DNA of 64,000 bases from the NCBI RefSeq assembly GCF_000934765.1, contig NZ_JYNN01000003.1:99709-163708 (forward strand), in the 5' to 3' direction. A program made the translations under genes and the position numbers. The notes below the pieces were generated by a model. It was not told the origin of the DNA. It saw only the letters and a program-made list of their open reading frames with translations, and did no database searches. Shown piece by piece: positions 31,306 to 40,410 of this stretch (position 1 is the first letter of the stretch; the number at the start of each line of letters is the position of its first letter). The stretch comes from Thiomicrospira microaerophila. Lineage in GTDB: Bacteria > Pseudomonadota > Gammaproteobacteria > Thiomicrospirales > Thiomicrospiraceae.

Positions 31306-31932
31306 CTAGATTTGTGTTTGATTAATAAACTGCTGAATTTTATCAGCTGACTTTATTCCTTTTTCGGCTTCTACACCACCACTTACATCCACAGCCCAAA
31401 CACCCGTTTCAGCCATAGCGCTTGCGACATTTCCGGGCGTTAACCCCCCCGCAAGAATCAGCGGCATCGAGAAAGATCGTGGTACCCATTGCCAATTAAA
31501 GGCCTCCCCCGTACCACCGGGTACACCCGGTTTATAGGTATCGAGCAGCAAGCCTTTGGCATCGTAATAGCTGGCGCTAATCGCCAGCAAGTCTGTTGCA
31601 GGCTGCATCGCAATCGCTTTAATATAGGGGCGTGAAAACTGACGACAAAACGCCGCCGATTCTTGCCCGTGAAACTGCAGCAAGTCAACCTTCACCTGCT
31701 CAATAACCTGGTTAACTAAATCAATCTCAGGATCCACAAATAAAGCGGTCGTCGTCACAAAGGCAGGCAAGTGCTTGACCAGCTCAACGGCTGCTTCTAC
31801 GGATACCGCCCTTGGACTCGGCGGGTAAAATACCAAACCTACAGCATCTGCACCCGCATCCGCAACGGCACGCATATCCTGCGCACGCGTAATGCCGCAA
31901 ATTTTTACCCGTGTTCTATGTATCACTGCCAA
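31306..31932 (-). CDS. trpF: Phosphoribosylanthranilate isomerase
   Basis: It catalyses the third step of tryptophan synthesis. The 208-residue TIM barrel has the catalytic cysteine in VKICGITRAQD and the acid in LLDTYKPGVPGGTG. The phosphate site is LAGGLTPGNV with VDVSGGVE near the end. It is a separate gene rather than fused to trpC and overlaps truA by 10 bp. Confidence 0.96.
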   Translation of the reverse strand: MAVIHRTRVKICGITRAQDMRAVADAGADAVGLVFYPPSPRAVSVEAAVELVKHLPAFVTTTALFVDPEIDLVNQVIEQVKVDLLQFHGQESAAFCRQFSRPYIKAIAMQPATDLLAISASYYDAKGLLLDTYKPGVPGGTGEAFNWQWVPRSFSMPLILAGGLTPGNVASAMAETGVWAVDVSGGVEAEKGIKSADKIQQFINQTQI

Positions 31933-32708
31933 AGCACCTCATTGGGTTCAATTAATGGTATAGCAAACTCATCAGGATAAAATGCATTAACAAAGTATAA
32001 TCCAGCCGCCGGTGCTGTCACCGTTGCCTTGGTGCGATCCTTTAATGCCAACAGCGTGGCAACCCAACTCGGTTCAACCTGCCCACGCCCAACCTGCATC
32101 AACGTACCCGCAATGTTTCGAACCATATGATGCAAAAAGGCATTGGCTTTAATATCGATAAACACAAAATCACCGCGACGACTGACTGCCACCTGCTGAA
32201 CCTCTCGCCGAGGATGGGCGGCTTGGCAGCCAGCCGCACGAAAAGATGAAAAGTCCTGCTCACCCATCAATGCCTCCGCCGCCTCTTGCATTAAATCAAC
32301 ATCGAGATACTGGCGCTCCCAAGTCACCCGTGCCGATAAAATAGCACTTGGCCTTGGACGATTAAAAATCACATAACGGTAAGCGCGCGCCAATGCGCTA
32401 AAACGCGCATGAAACGTATGAGCAACCTCAGTAACCCAGCTAATACGCACATCATCTGGAAGCCGCGTATTCACGCCTTCGACCCAAGCATTTAACGGGC
32501 GCTTAGCCTCTGTTTCAAAATGCACAACCTGACCAATAGCGTTGACGCCTGTATCGGTTCGGCCAGCGCAAAAAACCTCGATCGGCTGATTGGCAACAAA
32601 ACGTAACGCAGCCTCAACCTGCGCTTGTACAGATGCACAATGGTGTTGCTTTTGCCAGCCACAATAAGCATGACCAAGATACTCAACGCCTAGCGCCAAT
32701 TTGTACAT
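31923..32708 (-). CDS. truA: tRNA pseudouridine(38-40) synthase
   Basis: It makes pseudouridine at positions 38-40 of tRNA anticodon stems. The protein has 261 residues. The catalytic aspartate is D52 in CAGRTDTGVNAIGQVVHFET, and the RNA-binding FLHHMVRNIAGTLMQVG is present. It follows asd by only 3 bp. In Pseudomonas fimV lies between these two genes, but it is absent here. Confidence 0.97.
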   Translation of the reverse strand: MYKLALGVEYLGHAYCGWQKQHHCASVQAQVEAALRFVANQPIEVFCAGRTDTGVNAIGQVVHFETEAKRPLNAWVEGVNTRLPDDVRISWVTEVAHTFHARFSALARAYRYVIFNRPRPSAILSARVTWERQYLDVDLMQEAAEALMGEQDFSSFRAAGCQAAHPRREVQQVAVSRRGDFVFIDIKANAFLHHMVRNIAGTLMQVGRGQVEPSWVATLLALKDRTKATVTAPAAGLYFVNAFYPDEFAIPLIEPNEVLWQ

Positions 32709-32711
32709 AGT

Positions 32712-33731
32712 TTAAAGATACTTTTCAATCAACAGTTCAGCGATCTGGACAGTGTTCGTCGCCGCGCCCTTGCGTACGTTATCGGCCACGACCCAAAGAT
32801 TCAAGCCATTTTCACAGGAAATATCCTCGCGAATACGCCCTACATAAACAGGATTGGTGTTGACTGCATCGCTAACAGCGGTTGGATAACCACCATCCTT
32901 GTGTTCATCAATCACAACCAGGCCGGGTTGTTGAGCAAACAACTCCTTTGCCTGCTGTGCTGTAATTTTCTTTTTAGTTTCAATGTGCACGGCTTCACTG
33001 TGTCCAAAAAATACAGGGACACGCACCGCCGTCGGGTTAACTTTGACACCATCATCACCTAGAATTTTCTTTGTTTCCCACACCATTTTCATTTCTTCTT
33101 TGGTGTAGCCATTTTCCATAAACACATCAATCTGAGGAATGCAATTAAACGCAATTTGCTTAGGATAAACCTCACACTCAACCGGTTTTAAGTTCATGAT
33201 ATCGGCAGTTTGCTTGGCCAACTCCTCAATCGCTTCTTTACCTGTGCCTGATACGGCCTGATAGGTTGCCACATTAATGCGATCAATACCCACCGCATCA
33301 TAGATAGGCTTCAAGGCAACGAGCATCTGAATAGTTGAACAGTTTGGATTCGCAATAATACCTCGTGTTTTGTAACCCGCAATAGCATCGGGGTTGACTT
33401 CAGGTACAACCAAGGGAATATCATCATCATAACGAAATTGCGATGTATTATCCACGACAACACAGCCGGCCGCCGCGGCTTTTGGTGCATAAATGGCCGA
33501 TACACTAGCACCGGGCGAAAATAAACCAATTTGCACTTGTGAAAAATCAAAAGTCTCTAGATCTTGGACCGTGATCCATTCACCGTTAAACTCAATCTTT
33601 TTACCGGCAGAGCGGCTACTTGCTAAAGGGTATAACTTGCCAACAGGAAAATCACGCTCCTCTAGCACCTTCATAATTGTCTCACCTACTGCGCCGGTCG
33701 CGCCGACTACCGCAACATCATACTTTTTCAT
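32712..33731 (-). CDS. asd: Aspartate-semialdehyde dehydrogenase
   Basis: It reduces aspartyl phosphate to the semialdehyde, the branch point to lysine, threonine, methionine and diaminopimelate. The protein has 339 residues. The NADP loop is VVGATGAVGETIM. The catalytic cysteine is C131 in IIANPNCSTIQM, and the histidine is in FFGHSEAVHIE. It lies between the bactofilin gene (3 bp) and truA. It contains an imperfect relative of the palindrome family, AACCAGGCCGGGTT, at about 32919-32932. Confidence 0.97.
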   Translation of the reverse strand: MKKYDVAVVGATGAVGETIMKVLEERDFPVGKLYPLASSRSAGKKIEFNGEWITVQDLETFDFSQVQIGLFSPGASVSAIYAPKAAAAGCVVVDNTSQFRYDDDIPLVVPEVNPDAIAGYKTRGIIANPNCSTIQMLVALKPIYDAVGIDRINVATYQAVSGTGKEAIEELAKQTADIMNLKPVECEVYPKQIAFNCIPQIDVFMENGYTKEEMKMVWETKKILGDDGVKVNPTAVRVPVFFGHSEAVHIETKKKITAQQAKELFAQQPGLVVIDEHKDGGYPTAVSDAVNTNPVYVGRIREDISCENGLNLWVVADNVRKGAATNTVQIAELLIEKYL

Positions 33732-33734
33732 CGA

Positions 33735-34163
33735 TTACACCTTTTCATTTTCGGTTTTTTTTGACTCAATCTGACCTACTTCACCATCAAATAATGCCGT
33801 TGTGTCAGCGTCGGGCTGCTCAAACGATTGCCCAATGAATTTGCCACCACGCTCAATCGTCAATTCACCACTAATTAATTCACCTAAAAAACGACCATTG
33901 CTCAAAACCTCAAGACCCTGGCAACGCACCTTACCTTCAAGACAGCCACTCAAATAAATCACTCTTGCTTGAACTAGCCCATTAATCTGACCATTTTGAC
34001 CTACGGAGATATCTAATGCTGTTTGAACAGAGCCTTCAATCCTACCATCAACATGTAATGAACCCGCTAACTGTAAATCACCGGTTATGGTGCAGCTTTC
34101 GGCGATAATTGTCTTTCCACCATCTCCACTTGATTTCGTATCGCTTGACTTAAAGAGCCCCAT
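33735..34163 (-). CDS. Bactofilin (polymer-forming cytoskeletal protein)
   Basis: The 142-residue protein has a charged, disordered N-terminus (MGLFKSSDTKSSGDGG), then a right-handed beta-helix core of short Gly/Val-rich turns from ITGDLQLAGSLHVDGRIEG to LTIERGGKFIGQS, and an acidic tail. Bactofilins polymerise on the membrane and position cell-wall enzymes. The start lies inside the upstream M23 peptidase gene, in another frame, with a 79-bp overlap. Pairing of a bactofilin with an M23 peptidase is known for CcmA-Csd1 in Helicobacter, which supports a role in cell shape or local wall remodelling. That role is inferred. Confidence 0.87.
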   Translation of the reverse strand: MGLFKSSDTKSSGDGGKTIIAESCTITGDLQLAGSLHVDGRIEGSVQTALDISVGQNGQINGLVQARVIYLSGCLEGKVRCQGLEVLSNGRFLGELISGELTIERGGKFIGQSFEQPDADTTALFDGEVGQIESKKTENEKV

Positions 34164-35044
34164 GGCACCCCCTCAATAGATTCAAAAATTTTCTCATACT
34201 CCTCCATAGACCACTGCACAAAAGGTGCAGGGTTAAGCTTTCTTTGTACAAAATTAACCTCATAATGCAAATGCGGCCCTGTGGACACGCCGGTACTGCC
34301 AATACCACCTAGCAGATCACCCTTTTTAATAAAATCCCCGGTTCTAACATTAATAGTATGCATATGGCCATAAAAGGTCTTAAAGCCAAAATCATGACTT
34401 ACAATAACCAAGTTTCCATATCCACTTCCTCGGTTATAGCCTGCAAATTCGACAACCCCATCCGCGGTGGCAATAATCGGGTCGCCTTGCTTGCCACGAT
34501 AATCAATACCGTTATGAAATTCACGTGTTCCACGCACAGGATGTGTACGCCAACCAAAACCACTTGAAACACCTTGAAATATAGCTACAGGACGTCCATT
34601 CGGAATACGTTCGAGCATAATTTGTTTTTCAAGCGTCGTCATTTGCACCAACTTCACTCTGTCTTCGATGGCCACAGCGTCTTCGCGAGGCTCACCGCCG
34701 ATCAAGTCCTCAAGGCCTTGAAGCGTTTGATCTAAGAAACCAATTTGCTGTGCCTTTAACTCTAACTCATAGATTAGGGCTGATTTTTCAGCAACTAAAC
34801 TTCTATATTCCTTGCGTTTGAATTCAAGTGCAGTCAAAAATGAGCTTTCTGCATCATGGCGTATTTGCTCTAACTCATCCAAACTTTTATTTAACCACCA
34901 TACGGTCGCAAAACTGAATAGAATGACGGCTATAATAGCCAACACCACTACCCAGAGATACCTTTTAACAACATGGCCAAACGAATAATGCTTAGAACCA
35001 TGTATATCAGTAATCGTAATGGTAAAATGGTGCCTAGAAGCCAT
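34085..35044 (-). CDS. M23-family peptidoglycan endopeptidase, membrane-anchored
   Basis: The 319-residue protein has one N-terminal membrane helix (about residues 27-48), a coiled-coil stretch (about 50-110) and a C-terminal LytM/M23 domain. The zinc ligands are visible in REFHNGIDYRG and GPHLHYEV, so the active site looks complete. It probably cleaves peptide cross-links in the periplasm. Its last 26 codons overlap the start of the bactofilin gene. The pair sits between leuB and asd in a block that otherwise holds biosynthetic genes. Confidence 0.9.
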   Translation of the reverse strand: MASRHHFTITITDIHGSKHYSFGHVVKRYLWVVVLAIIAVILFSFATVWWLNKSLDELEQIRHDAESSFLTALEFKRKEYRSLVAEKSALIYELELKAQQIGFLDQTLQGLEDLIGGEPREDAVAIEDRVKLVQMTTLEKQIMLERIPNGRPVAIFQGVSSGFGWRTHPVRGTREFHNGIDYRGKQGDPIIATADGVVEFAGYNRGSGYGNLVIVSHDFGFKTFYGHMHTINVRTGDFIKKGDLLGGIGSTGVSTGPHLHYEVNFVQRKLNPAPFVQWSMEEYEKIFESIEGVPWGSLSQAIRNQVEMVERQLSPKAAP

Positions 35045-35053
35045 GATACTAGT

Positions 35054-36133
35054 TTACTTTGCTAGGACATTAACCACAGCCTGCCCCATTTCCGAAGTAG
35101 ATACCTTCGTCATACCTTCAGAATAGATATCACCGGTGCGTAAACCTTGATCAAGTACCTCACTGACCGCCGACTCCACCTTAAGCGCTAGGTCTTCACG
35201 CCCTAAACTATAACGCAACATCATGGCGGCAGACAAAATGGTAGCTAGCGGATTAGCAAGATTTTTTCCTGCAATATCCGGCGCTGAACCATGACTAGGT
35301 TCATACATACCTTTATTATTAGCATCTAAAGAAGCCGAAGGCAACATCCCTATCGAGCCCGTTAGCATCGAAGCCTCATCCGAAAGAATATCGCCAAACA
35401 TATTCCCTGTTACAACCACATCAAACTGCTTTGGATTACGCACTAACTGCATAGCCGCATTGTCAACATACATATGACTTAACTCTACTTCAGGGTACTC
35501 CTTAGCCAAGCCCGTCATCACCTCACGCCACAACTCAGTCACCTCAAGCACGTTTGCCTTGTCCACTGAACAAACTTTTTTGTTACGCTTCATCGCCGCC
35601 TGGAACGCAACGTGACCAATACGCTTGATCTCAGACTCCGAGTACACATACGTATTATAACCCTGACGCTCGCCACTATCTAAAGTACGAATACCGCGCG
35701 GCTGACCAAAATAAATACCCCCTGTCAACTCACGAACAATCAAAATATCCAACCCAGACACAACCTCTGGTTTCAAGGTAGAGGCATCGGCTAGCTGTGG
35801 ATACAAGAAAGCTGGACGCAGATTGGCAAACAATTGCAAACCTGAGCGTAAGCCTAATAAACCTTTTTCAGGCCGCACAGAAATATCAAGCGCTTCCCAT
35901 TTATAGCCACCGACTGCACCCAATAAAATGGCATCGGCCTCTTTGGCCGCTTGCATTGTCGCTTCTGGCAATGGATGGCCTGCAGCATCATAGCCTGCCC
36001 CCCCCACCAAACCCTCGGTCATTTCAATATCCAAACCGTGGTTTGACTTTAATACATCCAACACCTTGACGGCTTGAGCAACAATTTCAGGCCCAATGCC
36101 ATCACCGGGTAATAACAATACTTTTTTTGACAT
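35054..36133 (-). CDS. leuB: 3-isopropylmalate dehydrogenase
   Basis: It oxidatively decarboxylates 3-isopropylmalate in leucine synthesis. The protein has 359 residues. The NAD-binding start is [12 protein letters not shown]. Substrate residues lie in LFANLRPA and [11 protein letters not shown], and metal ligands in [11 protein letters not shown]. The C-terminal [13 protein letters not shown] is complete. It lies downstream of leuC and leuD. Confidence 0.97.
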   Translation of the reverse strand: MSKKVLLLPGDGIGPEIVAQAVKVLDVLKSNHGLDIEMTEGLVGGAGYDAAGHPLPEATMQAAKEADAILLGAVGGYKWEALDISVRPEKGLLGLRSGLQLFANLRPAFLYPQLADASTLKPEVVSGLDILIVRELTGGIYFGQPRGIRTLDSGERQGYNTYVYSESEIKRIGHVAFQAAMKRNKKVCSVDKANVLEVTELWREVMTGLAKEYPEVELSHMYVDNAAMQLVRNPKQFDVVVTGNMFGDILSDEASMLTGSIGMLPSASLDANNKGMYEPSHGSAPDIAGKNLANPLATILSAAMMLRYSLGREDLALKVESAVSEVLDQGLRTGDIYSEGMTKVSTSEMGQAVVNVLAK

Positions 36134-36159
36134 ATCTAATCCTACGAATATTTAATGAG

Positions 36160-36810
36160 TTATTGAGTTGAAAACAACCAAGGCGCCTGCTCTCTACGCT
36201 TGGCTTCGTATTTTTTAATCGCATCTTGATGCACCAGTGTTAAGCCTATATCATCCAAACCATTTAATAGGCAGTGACGACGGAACGCATCCACTTCAAA
36301 ACAGATTTGAGTGCCATCCGCCAGCGTAATCGTTTGCGCGGTTAAGTCGACATCCAGCTGATAACCCGCCTGAGCCATAACCTGCTTAAACAGGCTATCT
36401 ACCAAGGCCTCAGGCAACACAATCGGCAAGATACCGTTTTTAAAGCAGTTATTGAAAAAAATATCCGCAAAGCTCGGCGCAATCACTACATCAAATCCAT
36501 AGTCTTTTAAAGCCCAAGGTGCGTGCTCACGACTCGATCCACAACCAAAATTTTCACGCGCTAATAAAATTTTAGCACCCTGATAGCGCGACTGATTTAA
36601 TACAAAGTCTGGATTAATCGGACGCCCCGCGCAATCCTCTCCAGGCTCACCGACATCTAAATAGCGCCACTCATCAAATAAATTAGGCCCAAAACCGGTG
36701 CGTTTGATTGATTTTAGAAACTGTTTTGGAATAATCGCATCCGTATCAACATTCGCGCGATCCAAGGGCGCAACAATCGCTTTTAACTGGGTAAATAATG
36801 TCAAACTCAT
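36160..36810 (-). CDS. leuD: 3-isopropylmalate dehydratase small subunit
   Basis: The swivelling subunit of isopropylmalate isomerase, which pairs with LeuC. The protein has 216 residues. The signatures are [14 protein letters not shown] and [14 protein letters not shown], with [18 protein letters not shown] following. It overlaps the leuC stop by 4 nt. Confidence 0.97.
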   Translation of the reverse strand: MSLTLFTQLKAIVAPLDRANVDTDAIIPKQFLKSIKRTGFGPNLFDEWRYLDVGEPGEDCAGRPINPDFVLNQSRYQGAKILLARENFGCGSSREHAPWALKDYGFDVVIAPSFADIFFNNCFKNGILPIVLPEALVDSLFKQVMAQAGYQLDVDLTAQTITLADGTQICFEVDAFRRHCLLNGLDDIGLTLVHQDAIKKYEAKRREQAPWLFSTQ

Positions 36811-38255
36811 TGCACCACCTCCACTAGATCACGCACATCGACAAAATGCCCTGCGACCGCAGCCGCAGCCGCCATTTGCGGACTCACCAAATGGGTTCGC
36901 CCACCCGCACCCTGACGTCCTTCAAAGTTACGATTAGACGTCGATGCACAATGTTTTTTAGCCGGCAAACGATCGGCATTCATCGCCAAACACATCGAGC
37001 AACCTGGATTACGCCACTCAAACCCCGCCTCAATAAAAATCTGATCCAAGCCTTCGGCTTCGGCTTGTTGTTTGACTAAACCAGAGCCAGGCACCGCCAG
37101 CGCCTGCTCAACACTCGCCGCGACCTTACGTCCTTTGAGCACTTGTGCAGCGGCACGTAAATCTTCAATCCGTGAGTTGGTGCATGAACCAATAAACACA
37201 TAATCAACTTGAATATCTTGGATCGCCATATTCGGTGGCAACCCCATATACTCAAGCGCGCGCGAAATACCCGCTGACTTGACAGGGTCCGCCTCCAGAG
37301 CAGGATCAGGTACGCGATCATGTACAGAACCAACCATTTCCGGTGAAGTACCCCAAGTGACTTGCGGCTGAATCCTCGAACCGTCCAACTCAACGACCTT
37401 ATCAAATACCGCATCCTCATCGGACTTCAGGTTTGACCAATAGGCAACGGCCGCCTCCCAATTATCGCCTGTTGGAGCAAAAGGGCGACCCTTTACATAC
37501 TCAATCGTTCTGTCATCACAAGCCACCAAACCCGCTCTTGCACCCGCCTCTATCGCCATATTACACACGGTCATGCGCCCTTCAATTGACATATCACGCA
37601 TCACTTGACCACCAAACTCTAACGCATAACCTGTTCCACCTGCTGTGCCTATCGCACCAATAATAGCGAGCACCACATCCTTAGGACCAACCCCGGGTTG
37701 CAACTGACCATCGACACGCACCAGCATGTTTTTCATTTTTTTCTGAATTAAACATTGTGTCGCCAACACATGCTCAACCTCAGACGTGCCTATCCCGTGT
37801 GCTAATGCGCCGAGCGCGCCATGGGTAGATGTATGCGAATCACCGCAGACCACAGTCATACCCGGCAAGGTCGCGCCAGACTCAGGGCCCACCACATGCA
37901 CGATACCCTGGCGGACATCCCCCATCCCATATTCCGTAATACCAAACTCGCGGGTATTGCTATTGAGCGTTTGTACTTGAATACGCGAGATAGGGTCTTC
38001 AATACCGTCTACTCCGCCTTCAAGACTCGTAGTAGGCACATTGTGATCCGGTGTTGCCAAATTTGCATCAACACGCCAAGGCTGACGGTTGGCTAAACGT
38101 AATCCCTCAAAGGCTTGCGGCGACGTCACTTCATGTAAAAGTTGACGGTCAATGTAGATGAGTGCTGTGCCATCATCCTCTTGACGCACCACATGGTCAT
38201 CCCACAATTTATCGTAAAGTGTTTTTCCTGCCATAGTCTTTAGTCGCTCGTTCAA
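36807..38255 (-). CDS. leuC: 3-isopropylmalate dehydratase large subunit
   Basis: The aconitase-like subunit that binds the catalytic 4Fe-4S cluster. The protein has 482 residues. Cluster cysteines lie in [15 protein letters not shown] and [14 protein letters not shown]. The substrate-site [18 protein letters not shown] is present. It is the first gene of the long minus-strand block that ends at metZ and is divergent from queE. Confidence 0.97.
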   Translation of the reverse strand: MNERLKTMAGKTLYDKLWDDHVVRQEDDGTALIYIDRQLLHEVTSPQAFEGLRLANRQPWRVDANLATPDHNVPTTSLEGGVDGIEDPISRIQVQTLNSNTREFGITEYGMGDVRQGIVHVVGPESGATLPGMTVVCGDSHTSTHGALGALAHGIGTSEVEHVLATQCLIQKKMKNMLVRVDGQLQPGVGPKDVVLAIIGAIGTAGGTGYALEFGGQVMRDMSIEGRMTVCNMAIEAGARAGLVACDDRTIEYVKGRPFAPTGDNWEAAVAYWSNLKSDEDAVFDKVVELDGSRIQPQVTWGTSPEMVGSVHDRVPDPALEADPVKSAGISRALEYMGLPPNMAIQDIQVDYVFIGSCTNSRIEDLRAAAQVLKGRKVAASVEQALAVPGSGLVKQQAEAEGLDQIFIEAGFEWRNPGCSMCLAMNADRLPAKKHCASTSNRNFEGRQGAGGRTHLVSPQMAAAAAVAGHFVDVRDLVEVVQ

Positions 38256-38306
38256 TATTGTTTTATGATGTTGTCATCAATGTTGCATTGTTTAAAATAA
38301 CTTAAA

Positions 38307-38315
38307 ATTATATCA
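38307..38315 (-). promoter_or_regulatory. Probable leuC promoter (extended -10)
   Basis: TGATATAAT on the minus strand is a perfect extended -10 (TGnTATAAT), about 52 bp before the leuC ATG. A small inverted repeat (TGATG, 4-nt loop, CATCA at 38266-38279) lies in the predicted leader. Confidence 0.5.
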
Positions 38316-38378
38316 TTTCATCCATTGATTAAACGAGTAAAATACTCGGCATTTACCAAGCAAAATAAAATAATTCCT

Positions 38379-39014
38379 ATGAGCTATCAAATAAAAGAGG
38401 TGTTTTACTCCCTCCAAGGCGAAGGTTTTTACACTGGACGACCGGCTATTTTCTGTCGTTTTAGCCAGTGTAACCTTTGGACAGGCCGCGAAGCGGATCG
38501 AAAAAATGCGGTTTGTGCGTTTTGCGATACCGACTTTGTAGGTACCGATGGACAAAACGGTGGACGGTTTTCAACCCCACAAACACTCGTCACACACCTT
38601 AAATCCTTCTGGCCACAAGCAACACAACAACCCCCCTTTATCGTATTAACCGGCGGCGAACCTCTTTTGCAGCTTGACACCTTACTGATCAATGCACTGC
38701 ATCAACAAGGTTTTGAAATCGCTATTGAAACCAATGGTACCAAAACCGCACCGCCAGATATTGATTGGATCTGCGTCAGCCCAAAAGCAGGCGCACCCTG
38801 GCTATTAACCGAGGGAGATGAACTGAAGCTTGTTTATCCACAACCCGGTTTAATGCCGGACGATATCACGCTCAATGGATTTAAACACTACTACCTCCAG
38901 CCAATGGATGGCGAACATCAGCAACACCATTTGCAGCAAGCGATTGCCTATTGTTTGGCACACCCGGACTGGAAACTCAGCTTACAAACTCATAAAATCA
39001 TGCAAATTGACTAA
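38379..39014 (+). CDS. queE: 7-carboxy-7-deazaguanine synthase (radical SAM)
   Basis: It makes the 7-deazaguanine base of queuosine from carboxytetrahydropterin. From ATG 38379 the product has 211 residues. Cluster cysteines C31, C46 and C49 form CX14CX2C, the expanded motif known from Burkholderia QueE rather than the standard CX3CX2C. VLTGGEPLLQ is the second radical-SAM motif. The frame extends upstream to 38325, but that part is not conserved in character. It is divergent from leuC; a 38-bp palindrome follows its stop. Confidence 0.93.
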   Translation: MSYQIKEVFYSLQGEGFYTGRPAIFCRFSQCNLWTGREADRKNAVCAFCDTDFVGTDGQNGGRFSTPQTLVTHLKSFWPQATQQPPFIVLTGGEPLLQLDTLLINALHQQGFEIAIETNGTKTAPPDIDWICVSPKAGAPWLLTEGDELKLVYPQPGLMPDDITLNGFKHYYLQPMDGEHQQHHLQQAIAYCLAHPDWKLSLQTHKIMQID

Positions 39015-39018
39015 ACAT

Positions 39019-39056
39019 AGGCTGTCGAGTGACCAGGCCTGGTCACTCGACAGCCT
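39019..39056. repeat. 38-bp perfect palindrome containing CCAGGCCTGG (copy 6)
   Basis: The 19-nt arm AGGCTGTCGAGTGACCAGG is followed directly by its exact complement with no loop, filling almost the whole gap between queE and the methyltransferase. The centre is between 39037 and 39038. It may act as a bidirectional terminator or a protein-binding site. There is no long T run. Confidence 0.95.
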
Positions 39057-39070
39057 TAAAAGGACTTCTA

Positions 39071-39688
39071 ATGTGGAATGAAAAATATGATCGCGATGAC
39101 TTTTTATACGGCACAGAACCTAATGAATTTTTACGCATAGCCAGCCTAGTTCTGCCAGAAAACGCCAATATTTTAAGCTTGGCGGAGGGTGAAGGGCGTA
39201 ATGCATGTTATTTAGCACAACAAGGCCACCAAGTGACCGCTATCGATGCCTCCGAAGTGGGCTTAGAAAAAGCACAAATTTTAGCCGAAGCGCAAAATGT
39301 TACGATCACGACGCAACTGGCCGATTTAAATAGCTATGATATGGGCACTGAACAGTGGGATGCTATTATCGCTATTTTCTGCCATTTAGCACCCAGGCTA
39401 AGACAAAAAGTAGCTAAACAGGTCATTAAAGCCCTCAAGCCCGGCGGATTTTATATTTCTGAAGTCTACGCAAAAGCGCAACTTCAACATAATACGGGAG
39501 GCCCTAAAGACCCTGACCTGCTGATTGACTTAGTGGAGATACAACAATCTATGCCACAGTTTAACTGGATTCATGCCGAACAAACTGAAAGGGAAATACT
39601 AGAAGGGACGGGACACACAGGTATTGGCTGGGTAAGCCAAGTCATTGCCCAAAAACCAATAGGCAATCCGACAAGACCTCGGACTTAA
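39071..39688 (+). CDS. Class I SAM-dependent methyltransferase
   Basis: The 205-residue protein starts MWNEKYDRDDFLYGTEPNEF at an ATG with AAAAGGA upstream. The SAM loop is ILSLAEGEGRNACYLAQQGH, then VTAIDASEVGLEKA and a final LKPGGFYISEVY. This LAEGEGRNA form is shared by small cytoplasmic methyltransferases related to TehB, some annotated for tellurite resistance. The substrate is unknown. It overlaps the stop of motB by 4 bp in convergent orientation. Confidence 0.85.
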   Translation: MWNEKYDRDDFLYGTEPNEFLRIASLVLPENANILSLAEGEGRNACYLAQQGHQVTAIDASEVGLEKAQILAEAQNVTITTQLADLNSYDMGTEQWDAIIAIFCHLAPRLRQKVAKQVIKALKPGGFYISEVYAKAQLQHNTGGPKDPDLLIDLVEIQQSMPQFNWIHAEQTEREILEGTGHTGIGWVSQVIAQKPIGNPTRPRT

Positions 39689-40386
39689 GGTCGCTGGCGC
39701 GGACGGCCGGTCTTATCGACCATAATAATAACGCGCCGATTGAGTGAGCGTCCATACGCATTGTCATTGGGCGCCACCGCATCATTATCGGCACGCCCCT
39801 CAATAGTGATCAAATCACGCTCAACCCCCATAAAAATAAATGTACGCGCAACGGTCGCGGCACGTGAAGCAGACAATTCCCAGTTTGAAGGAAATTGTAG
39901 CGTATTAATTGGCAAACTGTCTGTATAACCCGTAATCCTAATCAACTGCCCTCGACCGGCAAGGGTTTCACCCAGCAGCTCCAACTGCAAGCGCGTACGC
40001 TCATTAATCGTAGCACGCCCACTTTCAAAAAAACTGTCTGAGCGTAACGTAATTTTAGTGAACTCTGGCGTATCTTCAATATCAATATCCTTAGGGTCCA
40101 CCCTTGACATCGCTTGTTGAATTTCCGCTGTTGAAGCCGGCGGTTTAAGATCGAGTGGATTAAGCTCTTCACCACGAATACTGGCTTCTTGCTGTTGAAT
40201 AACCGATGACTTCTCTCCAAGCAACGAATCCACGAACGCATCACGATCACCAGGGTCAACCACTGAAATCAGCCACATCACCAAAAAAAACACCATTAAC
40301 ACCGTCATTAGATCGGCAAGTGCTATTTTCCACGAGCCACCATGCGCGCCCCCTTCATCATGTCCACCGCCTCGACGCCTCGCCAT
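39685..40386 (-). CDS. motB: Flagellar motor stator protein MotB
   Basis: The peptidoglycan-anchored half of the stator, 233 residues. The charged cytoplasmic N-terminus is followed by WKIALADLMTVLMVFFLVMW, which contains the ion-binding aspartate. The C-terminal OmpA-like domain has the peptidoglycan-binding TGYTDSLPI and NWELSASRAATVAR. It lies 24 bp after motA. No other flagellar genes are in the window, so the stator pair is genetically separate from them. The ion used cannot be told from sequence. Confidence 0.9.
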   Translation of the reverse strand: MARRRGGGHDEGGAHGGSWKIALADLMTVLMVFFLVMWLISVVDPGDRDAFVDSLLGEKSSVIQQQEASIRGEELNPLDLKPPASTAEIQQAMSRVDPKDIDIEDTPEFTKITLRSDSFFESGRATINERTRLQLELLGETLAGRGQLIRITGYTDSLPINTLQFPSNWELSASRAATVARTFIFMGVERDLITIEGRADNDAVAPNDNAYGRSLNRRVIIMVDKTGRPRQRP

Positions 40387-40410
40387 TAGCGCATCCCCTT
40401 ATGCATGCTA

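Noticed and set aside
38325..38378. Longer N-terminus for queE
   Set aside because: It places extra residues ahead of the conserved MSYQIKEVFYSLQGEG opening and breaks the match of cysteine numbering.
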